From Candidatus Krumholzibacteriia bacterium (lineage in GTDB: Bacteria; Krumholzibacteriota; Krumholzibacteriia; WVZY01; JAKEHA01), in the NCBI GenBank assembly GCA_025923935.1, contig JAICFA010000006.1:1-33199 (forward strand): a stretch of 33,199 bases of DNA, in the 5' to 3' direction. Under the pieces are notes generated by a model. It searched no databases, was not told the origin of the DNA, and saw nothing but the letters and a program-made list of their open reading frames with translations. Numbering within the stretch: position 1 is the first letter of the stretch; every line of letters begins with the position of its first letter. Shown in pieces: positions 7,773 to 16,446 of the stretch. Made by a program: the position numbers and the translations under genes.

Positions 7773-8348
7773 GTGGAATTTCGCGCCGGCACCGAACTGC
7801 TTCACTACCGTCTAGTCGACAAGCTCGGCGAGGGCGGAATGGGTGTGGTGTGGCGCGCAGTCGACACCACCCTCGACCGCCACGTCGCAATAAAGATTCT
7901 CCCCGATGTCTTCGCCGGCGACCCCGACCGCGCGGCACGCTTCGAACGCGAAGCAAAAGTCCTGGCGTCGCTCAATCATCCCAACATCACCACTGTGCAC
8001 TCGGTGCACAAAGTCGACAGTGTGCGTTTTCTGGTCATGGAACTGGCGCAGGGTGTCGATCTCGCGCAACAGCTGTCGCGCGGGGCACTACCGCTGCGCG
8101 ACGTGCTCGACATTGCCCGCCAGATTGCGGAAGCACTGGAGTCCGCGCACGAGACCGGCGTCATTCACCGCGACTTGAAGCCGGCGAACATCACCGTGAC
8201 GCACGACGGCAAGGTCGAGTTGCTCGATTTCGGGTTGGCCAAGGCCCTCGACCCCGCCGCCTCGGGTCCGATCAGCGACCTGTCGAAATCTCCCACGCTG
8301 GCGTCGGGACACACCGCGGCCGGAATGATTCTCGGCACCGCGGCCTAA
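7773..8348 (+). CDS. Ser/Thr protein kinase, N-terminal part (N-lobe to activation loop), cut by in-frame TAA
   Basis: 191 codons from GTG 7773. It holds the Hanks-type kinase core: Gly loop GEGGMG (~19-24), VAIKILPD with the ATP Lys (~40), alphaC Glu in FEREAKVL, catalytic loop HRDLKPAN (~132-139) and DFG (LLDFGLAKAL, ~151-160). It stops at GTAA-TAA. The family reads [13 protein letters not shown] here, so the stop replaces the conserved Tyr; one base change from TAC or TAT explains it. The remaining kinase C-lobe continues in the same frame from the next codon. As it stands the product lacks the APE segment and helices alphaF-alphaI and should be inactive. It starts 7 bp after the DinB stop with no clear Shine-Dalgarno sequence. 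Pseudogene, sequencing error, readthrough and a coupled split kinase all remain possible. Confidence 0.85.
   Translation: MEFRAGTELLHYRLVDKLGEGGMGVVWRAVDTTLDRHVAIKILPDVFAGDPDRAARFEREAKVLASLNHPNITTVHSVHKVDSVRFLVMELAQGVDLAQQLSRGALPLRDVLDIARQIAEALESAHETGVIHRDLKPANITVTHDGKVELLDFGLAKALDPAASGPISDLSKSPTLASGHTAAGMILGTAA
8346..8348 (+). other. In-frame ochre codon at the conserved kinase Tyr position
   Basis: TAA sits between GCC (Ala) and ATG (Met) of what should be [13 protein letters not shown]. The following ATG (8349) is the next codon in the same frame, giving TAAATG. TAA also ends pnp, lspA, the deacetylase and the HAD gene, so it is not generally reassigned in this genome. Confidence 0.9.
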
Positions 8349-10478
8349 ATGTCGCCCGAACAGGCGCGCGGCAAACCCGTCGACCGTCGCGCCGACATTT
8401 GGGCCTTCGGCTGCGTCGTGTACGAGATGCTGACAGGGAAGAAGGCGTTCGACGGCGAGACCGTGACCGACGTGCTGGCCGCGGTGGTGACACGTTCGCC
8501 GGACTTCACCGCGCTGCCGGCGAGCACGCCGCGCCGCTTACGCGGCCTAATGGAGCGCTGTCTGGAGAAAGATCCGCGCAAGCGTCTGCGTGACGCCGGT
8601 GAAGCGCGCATTGTCTTGGAAGACATCATTGCGAACCCGAACGAAGCCCCTGTGACCGCGGCGCTCGCAACCGTTCCGCATAAGAAGAATCAGTGGTGGA
8701 GAATCCCGCTCGTCGTGGGAGCCGTCATCGCATCGGCTTTCGTGCTGAATGCCATCACGGGCGAGGAAGAGGTGAAGCGACCGACGTTCGTGAGCGTCAC
8801 CCTCCCACGCGCCGACGTGGTGGATGCGGGGATGGAGAATCTGTGCATGGACATCGCGCGCGACGGGCGCACGCTGGTGTACTGCGCGCGGCGTGAGGGC
8901 GTCGTCCGATTGTTCGTGCGCTCCTTCGACCAGAGGGAAGCAGTGGAGCTCGCGGGTACGGAGGGGGCGGCCAATCCGTTCTTTTCACCCGACGGCGAAT
9001 GGGTTGCGTTCGCCGCCAATGCCAAGCTCAAGAAGGTGTCGGTGCGCGGCGGACCGGTGTTCGAAATTCGCAATCTCAACGAAGGCCACCGCGCCGGAGT
9101 GTGGCTCGAGGACGGATCGATCATTTGCGTGCCGAGCTTCGCGTCGCCAATTTTCCGCATTCCGCCGGGCGGGGGGGACGGAACGGCAGTCAGTGTGGTC
9201 GATACCGCCAAAGGCGAGCGCACGCACCGCTGGCCGGGCGTGTTTCCGGGCGGCGAGTGGGTGTACTTCACTGTCGGCCACCGGCGCAGTCCGGGCGACT
9301 ACGAAAACTCGGAAATTGCGGCCGTCTCCCTCAAGACGGGTGAACGGCGTAGCTTGATCCAGGGTGCCAGCATGGCGCGCTATGCACCTCCCGGTCACAT
9401 GCTCTTCTCGCGCGGCGGGGTGCTGATGTCGGCACCGGTCGACCCCGACAATCCCACGCTGCTCGGTCCGGCCGTTCCCGTGATGGACAAGATTGCGGGA
9501 GAAGCGACGAGCGGGGCGGTGCACTTTGCCGCCGCAAACAACGGCACACTGGCGTTCGTCACCGCACGCGAAGGCGAATACGACATGCGCCTGGCGTGGA
9601 TCAATCGTTTCGGAAAAGTGGAAGTGCTCAACGCTCCCCCGCGCCGCTACGTGGCACCGCGCGTCTCACCCGACGGTAAGCAGGTGTTTGTCACCGTTGG
9701 CCCCGCATTCGGTCGCGGGGACGTTTGGCGCTACGACATTGAGCGCGAAACACTCACGCGCGTGACCTTCGACGACCATTCCGTAATCGCGCTATGGACG
9801 CCAGACAAGCAGAGCTACCTCTTCCAGCGCGAAGACGGCCCGTTTCAGGTCATCAAGGCATCGCTGGTGGGTGATCCCAATGAGCGCGTGATGTATCAGC
9901 GCGATCTTCCGGTATACGTGTCCGACATCAGCCCCGACGGCAAGTGGCTGTGTATCAGCGACTGGGGCTCGCCACAGTCCGACATCTACCTTCTGTCGAC
10001 TGATGGCGGCGAGCCGATCCCGTGTGTTACGGACCCATTCGGGCAGTTCGGCGGCATGATCTCGCCGGACGGCAAATGGATCGCGTACACATCCAGCGAA
10101 ACGGGAAATTACGAGGTGCACATCCGGCCCTTCCAGCGTCCCGGCAACCGTTACCAAGTTTCGTCCGGCGGCGGCATTCACGCCATGTGGAGCCCGTCGT
10201 CGCGCGAGCTGTGTTATTTGCAAGGCTCGCGCATGATGTCGGTCTCGATCGACGCAACCGGAGGAGAAGTGCGCGTCGGAAGACCGGTTCAACTATTCGA
10301 TCTACCGACCATTGCCCGCCTGCAAGTCGACTACCGTGACTACGACATGACGAAGGACGGCACGCGTTTCATCGCCACGTATGTCGCCAATCCCGAGTTG
10401 GCGCGGCGGCGCATCGACGTGCTCATCAACGCCGGCGAGCTGCTCGAGAAAGCGGAGAAGAAGGGGATCGCGGACTAG
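8349..10478 (+). CDS. Ser/Thr protein kinase, C-terminal part: kinase C-lobe, membrane anchor and TolB/PD40-like propeller
   Basis: 709 aa, in frame with the preceding fragment. It begins MSPEQARGK (APE-type motif), then [19 protein letters not shown] (alphaF) and [11 protein letters not shown] (alphaH-I), completing a kinase C-lobe by ~95. One membrane helix follows (~117-137, [21 protein letters not shown]). The rest is a WD40-like/TolB-type beta-propeller with repeated SPDG(E/K)W or SPDGK blades (e.g. [33 protein letters not shown]). With the upstream part the gene would encode a ~901-residue transmembrane kinase of a kind common in Acidobacteria and FCB-related phyla, the propeller probably sensing outside the cytoplasm. 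No Shine-Dalgarno sequence precedes ATG 8349. If translated alone it has no catalytic residues. Confidence 0.88.
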   Translation: MSPEQARGKPVDRRADIWAFGCVVYEMLTGKKAFDGETVTDVLAAVVTRSPDFTALPASTPRRLRGLMERCLEKDPRKRLRDAGEARIVLEDIIANPNEAPVTAALATVPHKKNQWWRIPLVVGAVIASAFVLNAITGEEEVKRPTFVSVTLPRADVVDAGMENLCMDIARDGRTLVYCARREGVVRLFVRSFDQREAVELAGTEGAANPFFSPDGEWVAFAANAKLKKVSVRGGPVFEIRNLNEGHRAGVWLEDGSIICVPSFASPIFRIPPGGGDGTAVSVVDTAKGERTHRWPGVFPGGEWVYFTVGHRRSPGDYENSEIAAVSLKTGERRSLIQGASMARYAPPGHMLFSRGGVLMSAPVDPDNPTLLGPAVPVMDKIAGEATSGAVHFAAANNGTLAFVTAREGEYDMRLAWINRFGKVEVLNAPPRRYVAPRVSPDGKQVFVTVGPAFGRGDVWRYDIERETLTRVTFDDHSVIALWTPDKQSYLFQREDGPFQVIKASLVGDPNERVMYQRDLPVYVSDISPDGKWLCISDWGSPQSDIYLLSTDGGEPIPCVTDPFGQFGGMISPDGKWIAYTSSETGNYEVHIRPFQRPGNRYQVSSGGGIHAMWSPSSRELCYLQGSRMMSVSIDATGGEVRVGRPVQLFDLPTIARLQVDYRDYDMTKDGTRFIATYVANPELARRRIDVLINAGELLEKAEKKGIAD

Positions 10479-10491
10479 CGCTGAGATGTTA

Positions 10492-10643
10492 GGCACGATG
10501 GACGTGCCTCACATTGGCACGATGGACGTGCCTCCGCTCCCTAAAAGCTGCGGGATGGAATTTATGGTCGCGCACTTTAACGTCCGCTCTGGCACGTCGA
10601 TCGTGCCACCGCACTAACGTGCTCTGGCACGTTCCATCGTGCC
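10492..10643. repeat. Dispersed palindrome-flanked element, copy B (nested double arms)
   Basis: Two direct arms GGCACGATGGACGTGCC (10492-10508, 10516-10532) precede a 58-bp core (10533-10590). Two inverted arms follow: GGCACGTCGATCGTGCC (10591-10607, one mismatch) and 10626-10643 (one inserted base). Each left arm can also fold alone, as GGCACG / CGTGCC around 5 nt. The core matches copy A at 53/58 positions. The element fills the gap between two convergent genes and could act as a bidirectional transcript end, although no T-run is seen. Confidence 0.85.
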
Positions 10644-10648
10644 CATGG

Positions 10649-11884
10649 CTAGCTGGGCCGCGCCGCCGCGGTGCCTGCCACGAAACCGCTGGACCACGCC
10701 CACTGAAAATTGAAACCACCGATGCGGCCGTCGACGTCGCAGATCTCCCCACATAGATAAAGACCCGGACACACGCGCGACTCCATGCTGTCGAGATGCA
10801 GCTCTGATAGCGGCACGCCACCCGATGTCACTTCGGCGAAGTTGTAACCGCGCGAGCCGGTGATGGGGAGCGGCAAGTTGCAAAACATCGCCGCGATCGT
10901 GCGCCGCTGGTCGCGCTTTAGTGCATTGCCGCGCGTCGCGATGTCTACGCCCACTTGCTCGCATAGTGTGCGCACCAGGCGTTCGGGCAGCTTATCGCGG
11001 AGGAATCCACCGATGGACTTGGACCGCAACGCCTGCAGTTCGTTATCCAATGTCTCCGAGTTGGATCCGGGCAAGAAGTTGATGAACAAATTCGCACCCG
11101 AATCGGACGCAATCGCGTGCAGATAGTAGCGGCTCGTGTCGAGCACGGATGGGCCTGACAATCCGAAGTGCGTTAGTAGCGTCGAATTCGTGAACGCGAC
11201 CAGAGTCTTGCCCGTCCCCGAACGCAGCGTGAGGGTCGCGTCGAGCGTGACCCCGGCCAAGCTACATAGGAAATGACCACGGGGAAGTGTGAGAGGTACC
11301 AGGCCGGGCGTGAGCAACGGGGTAATGGTGTGTCCGAGTGTCGTGACCAACTCGTAGCCGAATCCGTCCGATCCCGACTTGGGAATGCTCTGGCCGCCGG
11401 TGGCGATGATGACTCGCTTGGCTTCGATGCTGTTTTCCGCGCGAACGGTGAATCCATCGCTCGCCGCCGTTATCGCTTGGACCCGGCTAGGGTGTTGAAG
11501 CTCGACCTTGTGACGACGCACTTCGGCAAGGAGGGCATTCAGCACAGTGCGTGCGTCGTCGGTGACAGGAAACAGCTTGCCGGTCTCTTCGCGTTTGAGC
11601 TGGACGCCGAGCTCCTCGAAGAACGCCACCGTCTTAGCGACGTCGAAGCGTCCCAGGACGTTGCGAATGGCGTTGCGTGATGAACCGGCAAACGCGGTCT
11701 CGTCGACTTGATAGTGGGTGACGTTGCAGCGCCCGCCGCCGGCGATGAGGATCTTGGCGCCGAGCTTGCGCGCTCCATCCAGCGCGAGCACGCGACCGGC
11801 TGGGTTCGCACGTCGCGCGGAAATGGCGGCCATCAGACCGGCCGCGCCCGCGCCGACCACGACGACATCGTAGGGCTCACGCAT
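10649..11884 (-). CDS. HI0933/YhiN-family FAD-dependent oxidoreductase
   Basis: 411 aa from ATG 11884. The N-terminal dinucleotide-binding site is VVVVGAGAAGLMAA, followed by the family signature KLGAKILIAGGGRCNVTH, then RVIIATGGQSIPKSGSDGFG, and near the C-terminus GVPLSELHLDSMESRVCPGLYLCGEICDVDGRIGGFNFQWA-type FAD contacts. These features fit the 'aminoacetone oxidase family' flavoproteins, whose true substrate is unsettled. A TTG 30 bases upstream is an alternative start, but it lies upstream of a -10-like TAATAT that ends 8 nt before the ATG. This points to a leaderless mRNA starting at MREPYDVVVVG. Convergent with the kinase gene; a separate transcript from the small gene upstream. Confidence 0.93.
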   Translation of the reverse strand: MREPYDVVVVGAGAAGLMAAISARRANPAGRVLALDGARKLGAKILIAGGGRCNVTHYQVDETAFAGSSRNAIRNVLGRFDVAKTVAFFEELGVQLKREETGKLFPVTDDARTVLNALLAEVRRHKVELQHPSRVQAITAASDGFTVRAENSIEAKRVIIATGGQSIPKSGSDGFGYELVTTLGHTITPLLTPGLVPLTLPRGHFLCSLAGVTLDATLTLRSGTGKTLVAFTNSTLLTHFGLSGPSVLDTSRYYLHAIASDSGANLFINFLPGSNSETLDNELQALRSKSIGGFLRDKLPERLVRTLCEQVGVDIATRGNALKRDQRRTIAAMFCNLPLPITGSRGYNFAEVTSGGVPLSELHLDSMESRVCPGLYLCGEICDVDGRIGGFNFQWAWSSGFVAGTAAARPS

Positions 11885-11892
11885 GGCGGGGA

Positions 11893-11898
11893 ATATTA
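11893..11898 (-). promoter_or_regulatory. -10 box of the HI0933-type gene
   Basis: TAATAT on the minus strand ends 8 nt before ATG 11884. The T-rich tail of the hairpin at 11904-11925 runs into it. No good -35 is visible. Confidence 0.4.
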
Positions 11899-11903
11899 CA
11901 AGA

Positions 11904-11925
11904 ACGGCGGCCAAGGTGCCGCCGT
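11904..11925 (-). terminator. Candidate intrinsic terminator of the small FlgD-like gene
   Basis: An 8-bp GC-rich stem (ACGGCGGC / GCCGCCGT) with a 6-nt loop is followed on the minus strand by TTCTTGTAATATT. It starts 27 bp after the stop codon at 11953 and ends just before the next gene's -10 box. Confidence 0.5.
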
Positions 11926-11952
11926 CGAAAAATCAGAAAATGAAGCGGTGAA

Positions 11953-12405
11953 CTAGCGAGAGATGGCGACGCGAGTCGTGCTGACGTGGTCGCCGACGAT
12001 CACGTTGTAGTAATAGACGCCGTTCGGGAGCTCGCGTCCGTGCGAATCGCGACCGCAAAAACCGAGCTTCTGAACGCCCGCCGGCATATGCACGCGCGCA
12101 CCGCATACCAATACTCCGGCTTCGTCGATCACTTGGATCTCGACGTCGCATGCGGACGGAACGCGAACTTCAATTTCAGTGCTGGGTGCGTTGAGCTCGG
12201 TGGCGGTGGGAAGGACGGGACCGGTGATATCTTCGAACGGCTCGTACGTCAGCGTTTCGCTGAACGACGCATTGGCAGTGACGTGCGTCAGGTCGAGCAG
12301 TGCGGCCATGCGCTGCAGCGAGTATGCGCTGGCACTTCCAAAAGCGCCCAGCGACGCGCACGCGCACAGAGACAAAACTATTTTGCAACGGTTGCGGATG
12401 CTCAA
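11953..12405 (-). CDS. Small exported protein with FlgD/sorting-type C-terminal domain
   Basis: 150 aa. The start is TTG at 12405, preceded by a perfect GGAGG at a 6-nt spacing; the frame stays open for 23 more codons upstream but has no comparable site. Residues ~1-25 are a signal peptide (SIRNRCKIVLSLCACASLGAFGSASAY). The C-terminal ~80 residues resemble the FlgD Ig-like or type-A sorting fold (VRVPSACDVEIQVID, GVQKLGFCGRDSHGRELPNGVYYYNVIVGD, TTRVAIS). It therefore looks like a sorting domain attached to only ~45 residues of mature protein. No enzymatic domain is seen and the function is unknown. It has its own promoter (TTGCGC-18-TAAAAT) and a terminator-like hairpin, so it is probably monocistronic. 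Confidence 0.8.
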   Translation of the reverse strand: MSIRNRCKIVLSLCACASLGAFGSASAYSLQRMAALLDLTHVTANASFSETLTYEPFEDITGPVLPTATELNAPSTEIEVRVPSACDVEIQVIDEAGVLVCGARVHMPAGVQKLGFCGRDSHGRELPNGVYYYNVIVGDHVSTTRVAISR

Positions 12406-12501
12406 GGCGATCCTCCGTTCGTACGTCGACTGCTTCGACAGAGGGGCTAACCCACCAGAGTCCGGCTGGGGCATGGCCTCTGGAACTTGTGGGGTGACTG
12501 T

Positions 12502-12531
12502 ATTTTAGCAGGATATGAAGGCGCAGCGCAA
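12502..12531 (-). promoter_or_regulatory. Promoter of the small FlgD-like gene
   Basis: The minus strand carries TTGCGC (12526-12531), an 18-bp spacer and the extended -10 TGCTAAAAT (12502-12510). The leader to the TTG start would be about 90 nt. Confidence 0.5.
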
Positions 12532-12554
12532 AGGAAAGTTTGATGAGGATGTCT

Positions 12555-13130
12555 TCATGGCGACAAAATGCGAGCGACCCAGACCCCTCGCTCGAGGTGG
12601 TATTCAAGCCGTTCGTGGAGGCGGTCTTCGTTGCCGTACCAGAATTCGATGCGGTCCGGGACGATCCTAATGCCGGTCCAATAATCGGGTCGGGGAATGG
12701 GCTTCCCTTCATATGCGGTTTCGATCTCGCGCGCCCGCGCCAGCAAGGCGTGGCGGGACGGTAACGGTTCACTTTGCCGTGACGCCCAGGCGCTGATTTG
12801 CTTGGCCCGTGGGCGGACCGCGTAATAGGCGTCCGCCTCCCCTTGGCTCACCGCCTCAACTTGGCCTTCCACACGGACTTGAGTGTGGATCGGGGGCCAC
12901 CAGAAGCACAGCGAGGCCCACGCCGTGGTACCCAGCTCGCGGCCCTTGCGGCTCTCCAGGTTGGTGTAGACGACGAAGCCGCGCTCGTCCGCACCCTTCA
13001 GCAGAACCATTCGCACCGAGGGACGACCGGCCGCGGTGGCGAGGGCGCACGCGGTCGGTTCCTCCACGCCGGCCTTGGCGGCGCGGGCCATCTCGGCCTC
13101 GAACCGGTCGAGCAGCTCGCGTAGCGTCAT
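12555..13130 (-). CDS. pdxH: Pyridoxamine/pyridoxine 5'-phosphate oxidase
   Basis: 191 aa. PdxH oxidises PNP or PMP to pyridoxal 5'-phosphate with FMN. Family motifs in order: RPSVRMVLLKGADERGFV, YTNLESRKGRELG (FMN phosphate contacts), LCFWWPPIHTQVRVEG, YYAVRPRAKQISAWASRQS, and the C-terminal RPDYWTGIRIVPDRIEFWYG, RLHERLEY and VARILSP. It is slightly shorter than many PdxH at the N-terminus, beginning MTLRELLDRFEAEMARAAKAG. The start ATG (13130) overlaps the stop of the MFS gene as ATGA, so translation is probably coupled. The coupling hints that the transporter might move a B6-related compound, but this is only inference. Confidence 0.95.
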   Translation of the reverse strand: MTLRELLDRFEAEMARAAKAGVEEPTACALATAAGRPSVRMVLLKGADERGFVVYTNLESRKGRELGTTAWASLCFWWPPIHTQVRVEGQVEAVSQGEADAYYAVRPRAKQISAWASRQSEPLPSRHALLARAREIETAYEGKPIPRPDYWTGIRIVPDRIEFWYGNEDRLHERLEYHLERGVWVARILSP

Positions 13131-14389
13131 GGCCCGGTCTCCTCGGTTGGGACGGCGGGCACGCGGAGCAAGAAGATCCCGCCCAACACAAAGAAGGCGA
13201 TCAGGGCGAGCATCGACAGGCGCGGGTTCCCGGTGGCCAGCCCCACCGCCCCCATCACCCACGGGCCCAGCACCGCCGAGAAACGGCCGATGGTGTTGTA
13301 GTAACCGAAGAATTGTGCGGACTCAGCCGCCGGAATCAATCGCGAGTAGAACGAACGGCTCAAGCTGTTGATGCCCCCCTGCGCGAGTCCCATTCCGCCC
13401 GCCAGCACATAGAACTCCCACGCGCTGCGGATGCGGTATCCCCAAATGCAAATGAGGATGTAGATGGCGATGGCGATCAAAATACCGGTTTTTGCGCCGA
13501 TGCGCTCGGCCATTTTGCCGAACGCCAGCGTGGCAGGAAAGCCGACGAATTGAATCGCGAGTAGGGCCACGATCAGTGTTCCCGCCGAAAACCCGAGCGA
13601 CAGTCCGTAGTCCATTCCCATGCGAACGATGGTGTGCACGCCGTCGATGTAGAACCAGTAACCGACGAGAAACAGGAGCGCGGTCCGGTGGCGACGAATG
13701 TTCCGAAACGTGTCGGCGAGCGCTCGCAGGCCGTTGGTGGCGACTCCGCTACGACCACGACCGGCGCCCGCTCGCTCGCGAACATGGCGCATCAGCGGAA
13801 TCGAAAAGATCGCCCACCACACCGCCACGCTGAGAAACGACCACCTGGCTGCGGTTGTCGCATCGGGCAGGCCGAACCGTTCCGGCATGCGGTACATCAA
13901 GATGTTGATCACGAACAATACGCCGCCGCCCAGGTAGCCGAGCGCGAAGCCGTACGACGAAACGAAGTCGGACGTTTGCGGCGTCGAGACGTCGAGGAGC
14001 AGCGAGTCGTAGAAAACGATCGAGGCGGAAAAGCCGAATACGGCAATCACGAACAAAACTGCCGCGATGGCCCACGAGCCGCTCGGAACGAAAAACAGTG
14101 CAGTGGTTGCGGCAATGCTGAGAGCCGCGCCGGCGAGTAGGAAGCGCTTGCGCGAGCCACCGGCGTCGGCCATCGCGCCGAGGGCGGGTGCGACCAGGGC
14201 CAGGGCCAAGCTCGAGATCGAGTTTGCGACACCGAGACGGTACGACGATTCGGTCGCCGCGACTCCGGCACTCCAGTATTGCTTGAACAACAGCGGGAAG
14301 AAGCCGGCCATCACCGTGGTAGAAAACGCCGAGTTGGCCCAGTCGTACCAGGCGTAAGCAGCGGCGGGTCGATCGATACGTCGGCTCAT
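13127..14389 (-). CDS. MFS transporter, UMF1 (Atg22-like) family
   Basis: 420 aa with about 12 predicted membrane helices. The N-terminus AYAWYDWANSAFSTTVMAGFFPLLFKQYW is the hallmark of the UMF1/Atg22-like family, as are ALVAPALGAMADAGGSRKR after TM2 and GGINSLSRSFYSRLIPAAESAQFFGYYN in the second half. The substrate is unknown; yeast Atg22 exports vacuolar amino acids. Its stop overlaps the pdxH start by four bases (ATGA). It starts 92 bp from the divergent acs gene. No Shine-Dalgarno sequence is visible before ATG 14389. Confidence 0.92.
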   Translation of the reverse strand: MSRRIDRPAAAYAWYDWANSAFSTTVMAGFFPLLFKQYWSAGVAATESSYRLGVANSISSLALALVAPALGAMADAGGSRKRFLLAGAALSIAATTALFFVPSGSWAIAAVLFVIAVFGFSASIVFYDSLLLDVSTPQTSDFVSSYGFALGYLGGGVLFVINILMYRMPERFGLPDATTAARWSFLSVAVWWAIFSIPLMRHVRERAGAGRGRSGVATNGLRALADTFRNIRRHRTALLFLVGYWFYIDGVHTIVRMGMDYGLSLGFSAGTLIVALLAIQFVGFPATLAFGKMAERIGAKTGILIAIAIYILICIWGYRIRSAWEFYVLAGGMGLAQGGINSLSRSFYSRLIPAAESAQFFGYYNTIGRFSAVLGPWVMGAVGLATGNPRLSMLALIAFFVLGGIFLLRVPAVPTEETGP

Positions 14390-14411
14390 GCGTGTTTGGC
14401 GAAAAAGGCCG

Positions 14412-14441
14412 TTGGTTCCGGCGCGCGGCCTCCGATAGACT
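14412..14441 (+). promoter_or_regulatory. Candidate acs promoter
   Basis: TTGGTT (14412-14417), an 18-bp spacer and TAGACT (14436-14441). The leader would be about 35 nt, ending in AAGGAG (14471-14476) five bases before the acs ATG. Confidence 0.4.
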
Positions 14442-14481
14442 AGGGCGCAGCGAATCCAAATGACAAGCGAAAGGAGTGCCG

Positions 14482-16446
14482 ATGCCGGGCACCGACAAAA
14501 AGCAGCTGGATACGGTCTTGAAAGAGGCGCGTCGCTTCAAGCCGTCCAAAGAATTTCGCAAGCAAGCGCACATCGGCTCGGAAGCCGAATACCGGCGCCT
14601 GTACAAGAAGAGCATCCAGAACCCGGAAAAATTTTGGGCGGGTATCGCGAGCGAGCTGCACTGGTTCAAGCAATGGAACCAAGTGCTCGACGCGAAGAAA
14701 AAGCCCTTCTATCGCTGGTTTGTGGGCGGGAAGACCAATCTCTCGTATAACTGCCTCGACCGTCACCTCGATTCGCCCACGCGTCACAAAGCCGCTATCG
14801 TGTGGGAGGGCGAGCCCGGCGACCGCCGCGTGCTCACTTACGGGGATCTCCATCGCGACGTGTGCGTGTTCGTCAACGGGCTGAAGAAGCTCGGCATTCA
14901 AAAAGGCGACCGCGTCGCCATCTATTTGCCGATGACGCCCGAGCTCGTGATCGCCGTCTTGGCGTGCGCGCGTATCGGTGCTGTGCACACCGTCATCTTC
15001 GCCGGTTTTTCCGCCGAATCGATTCGCGACCGCGTCCAGGATTGCCAGGCCAAGCTCATCATCACCGGCGACGGCGGCTGGCGTCGCGGGAAAGTTCTCC
15101 CGCTCAAGGATATTGTCGACGAAGCATTGTCCGACGCACCCAGCGTGGCTTCGGTGGTCGTGGTGCGGCGCAATCTCGACAACCCACTGCCGTGTCACAT
15201 GAAAGACGGCCGCGATCATTGGTACCACGAGCTCATCGATGGTATGTCAGCCGATTGCCCTGCGGAAAAGATGGACAGCGAAGACTTGCTGTTTCTCTTG
15301 TACACGAGCGGGACCACCGGCAAGCCGAAGGGGATTATTCACACCACTGGCGGCTACATGGTGTTCACGTATCTCACTACCAAGTACACGTTCGACTTGA
15401 AGCCGGAAGACATGTTCTGGTGCACCGCCGACATCGGTTGGGTCACCGGTCACAGTTACATCATCTACGGCCCGCTGCAAAACGGTGCGACGTGCCTGCT
15501 GTACGAGGGTGCGCCCGACTGGCCCCATCGTGGGCGCTTCTGGGAAATGATCCAACGCTATCGAGTGAACATCTTCTACACCGCACCGACGGCGATTCGC
15601 GCCTTCATGAAATGGGGCGATGAATGGCCGAACAAGTATGACTTGTCCTCGCTACGGCTGCTGGGCACCGTGGGCGAGCCCATCAACCCGGAAGCGTGGA
15701 TGTGGTACCACAAGACCATCGGCCACAAGAATTGTCCCATCGTCGACACGTGGTGGCAGACCGAGACGGGTGGCATCATGATCACACCGCTGCCCGGTGT
15801 CACCGAAACCAAGCCGGGGAGCGCCACGCTTCCGTTCTTCGGCGTCGCTCCCGCCATCTTGAACGACGCCGGCAAAGAAGTGAATGCGGGATACCTGGCC
15901 ATCACCCAGCCGTGGCCCGGGATGCTGCGCGGCGTGTACGGCGACCCCGAGCGATATAGACAGACCTACTGGTCGAAATGGAAAGACATCTATTTCCCCG
16001 GCGATGGTGCCCGCCGCGACAAGGACGGCTACTATTGGATCGTGGGGCGTGTGGACGACGTGGTGAACGTCGCGGGCCACCGCATTGGTACTGCGGAGCT
16101 GGAGAGCATTTTCGTGGAACACCCGCGCGTGGCCGAATCCGCCGTGATCGGTGTGGCGCACGAGCTCAAAGGACAAGCCATGGTGGCGTTCGTCAGCCTG
16201 CGCGACGGTAACACCGAAACAGACGCGCTGGAGCAGGAGCTCAAGGACTGGGTAGTGAAAAAGATCGGCAAGTTCGCTCTTCCCGATCGCATCGTGTTTT
16301 CCGGCGATCTTCCCAAGACTCGCTCGGGAAAGATCATGCGCCGTCTCTTGCGCGACGTCGCGGAAGGACGCGCTCTGGGCAATGTCACCACGCTGGCCGA
16401 CGCGACGGTAGTCGAAAAACTGAAGGTCCAGTACGAAGAGGATTGA
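14482..16446 (+). CDS. acs: Acetyl-CoA synthetase (AMP-forming)
   Basis: 654 aa, the usual length. AAGGAG five bases upstream fixes ATG 14482 over the GTG at 14476. It converts acetate, ATP and CoA to acetyl-CoA. Visible motifs: P-loop [11 protein letters not shown] (274-284), WWQTETGG (424-431), the hinge/CoA region [21 protein letters not shown], and [11 protein letters not shown] with the acetylation-sensitive catalytic Lys617. [15 protein letters not shown] and [17 protein letters not shown] are also Acs-typical. The next gene is an AcuC-like deacetylase that starts inside the acs stop codon. This suggests the pair controls Acs activity through reversible lysine acetylation, as in Bacillus acsA/acuABC; no acetyltransferase gene is seen next to it. 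Confidence 0.97.
   Translation: MPGTDKKQLDTVLKEARRFKPSKEFRKQAHIGSEAEYRRLYKKSIQNPEKFWAGIASELHWFKQWNQVLDAKKKPFYRWFVGGKTNLSYNCLDRHLDSPTRHKAAIVWEGEPGDRRVLTYGDLHRDVCVFVNGLKKLGIQKGDRVAIYLPMTPELVIAVLACARIGAVHTVIFAGFSAESIRDRVQDCQAKLIITGDGGWRRGKVLPLKDIVDEALSDAPSVASVVVVRRNLDNPLPCHMKDGRDHWYHELIDGMSADCPAEKMDSEDLLFLLYTSGTTGKPKGIIHTTGGYMVFTYLTTKYTFDLKPEDMFWCTADIGWVTGHSYIIYGPLQNGATCLLYEGAPDWPHRGRFWEMIQRYRVNIFYTAPTAIRAFMKWGDEWPNKYDLSSLRLLGTVGEPINPEAWMWYHKTIGHKNCPIVDTWWQTETGGIMITPLPGVTETKPGSATLPFFGVAPAILNDAGKEVNAGYLAITQPWPGMLRGVYGDPERYRQTYWSKWKDIYFPGDGARRDKDGYYWIVGRVDDVVNVAGHRIGTAELESIFVEHPRVAESAVIGVAHELKGQAMVAFVSLRDGNTETDALEQELKDWVVKKIGKFALPDRIVFSGDLPKTRSGKIMRRLLRDVAEGRALGNVTTLADATVVEKLKVQYEED

Noticed and set aside
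8346-8348. Global recoding of TAA as Tyr
   Set aside because: TAA ends pnp, lspA, the deacetylase and the HAD gene at the expected family lengths, so it is a normal stop in this genome.
10381-10617. Small open frame encoding a peptide also seen at copy A (PPLPKxCxMxFMVAHFNVR)
   Set aside because: It is produced by the DNA repeat. Four of five differences between copies change the amino acid, and neither copy has a start with ribosome site, so a conserved peptide is unlikely.
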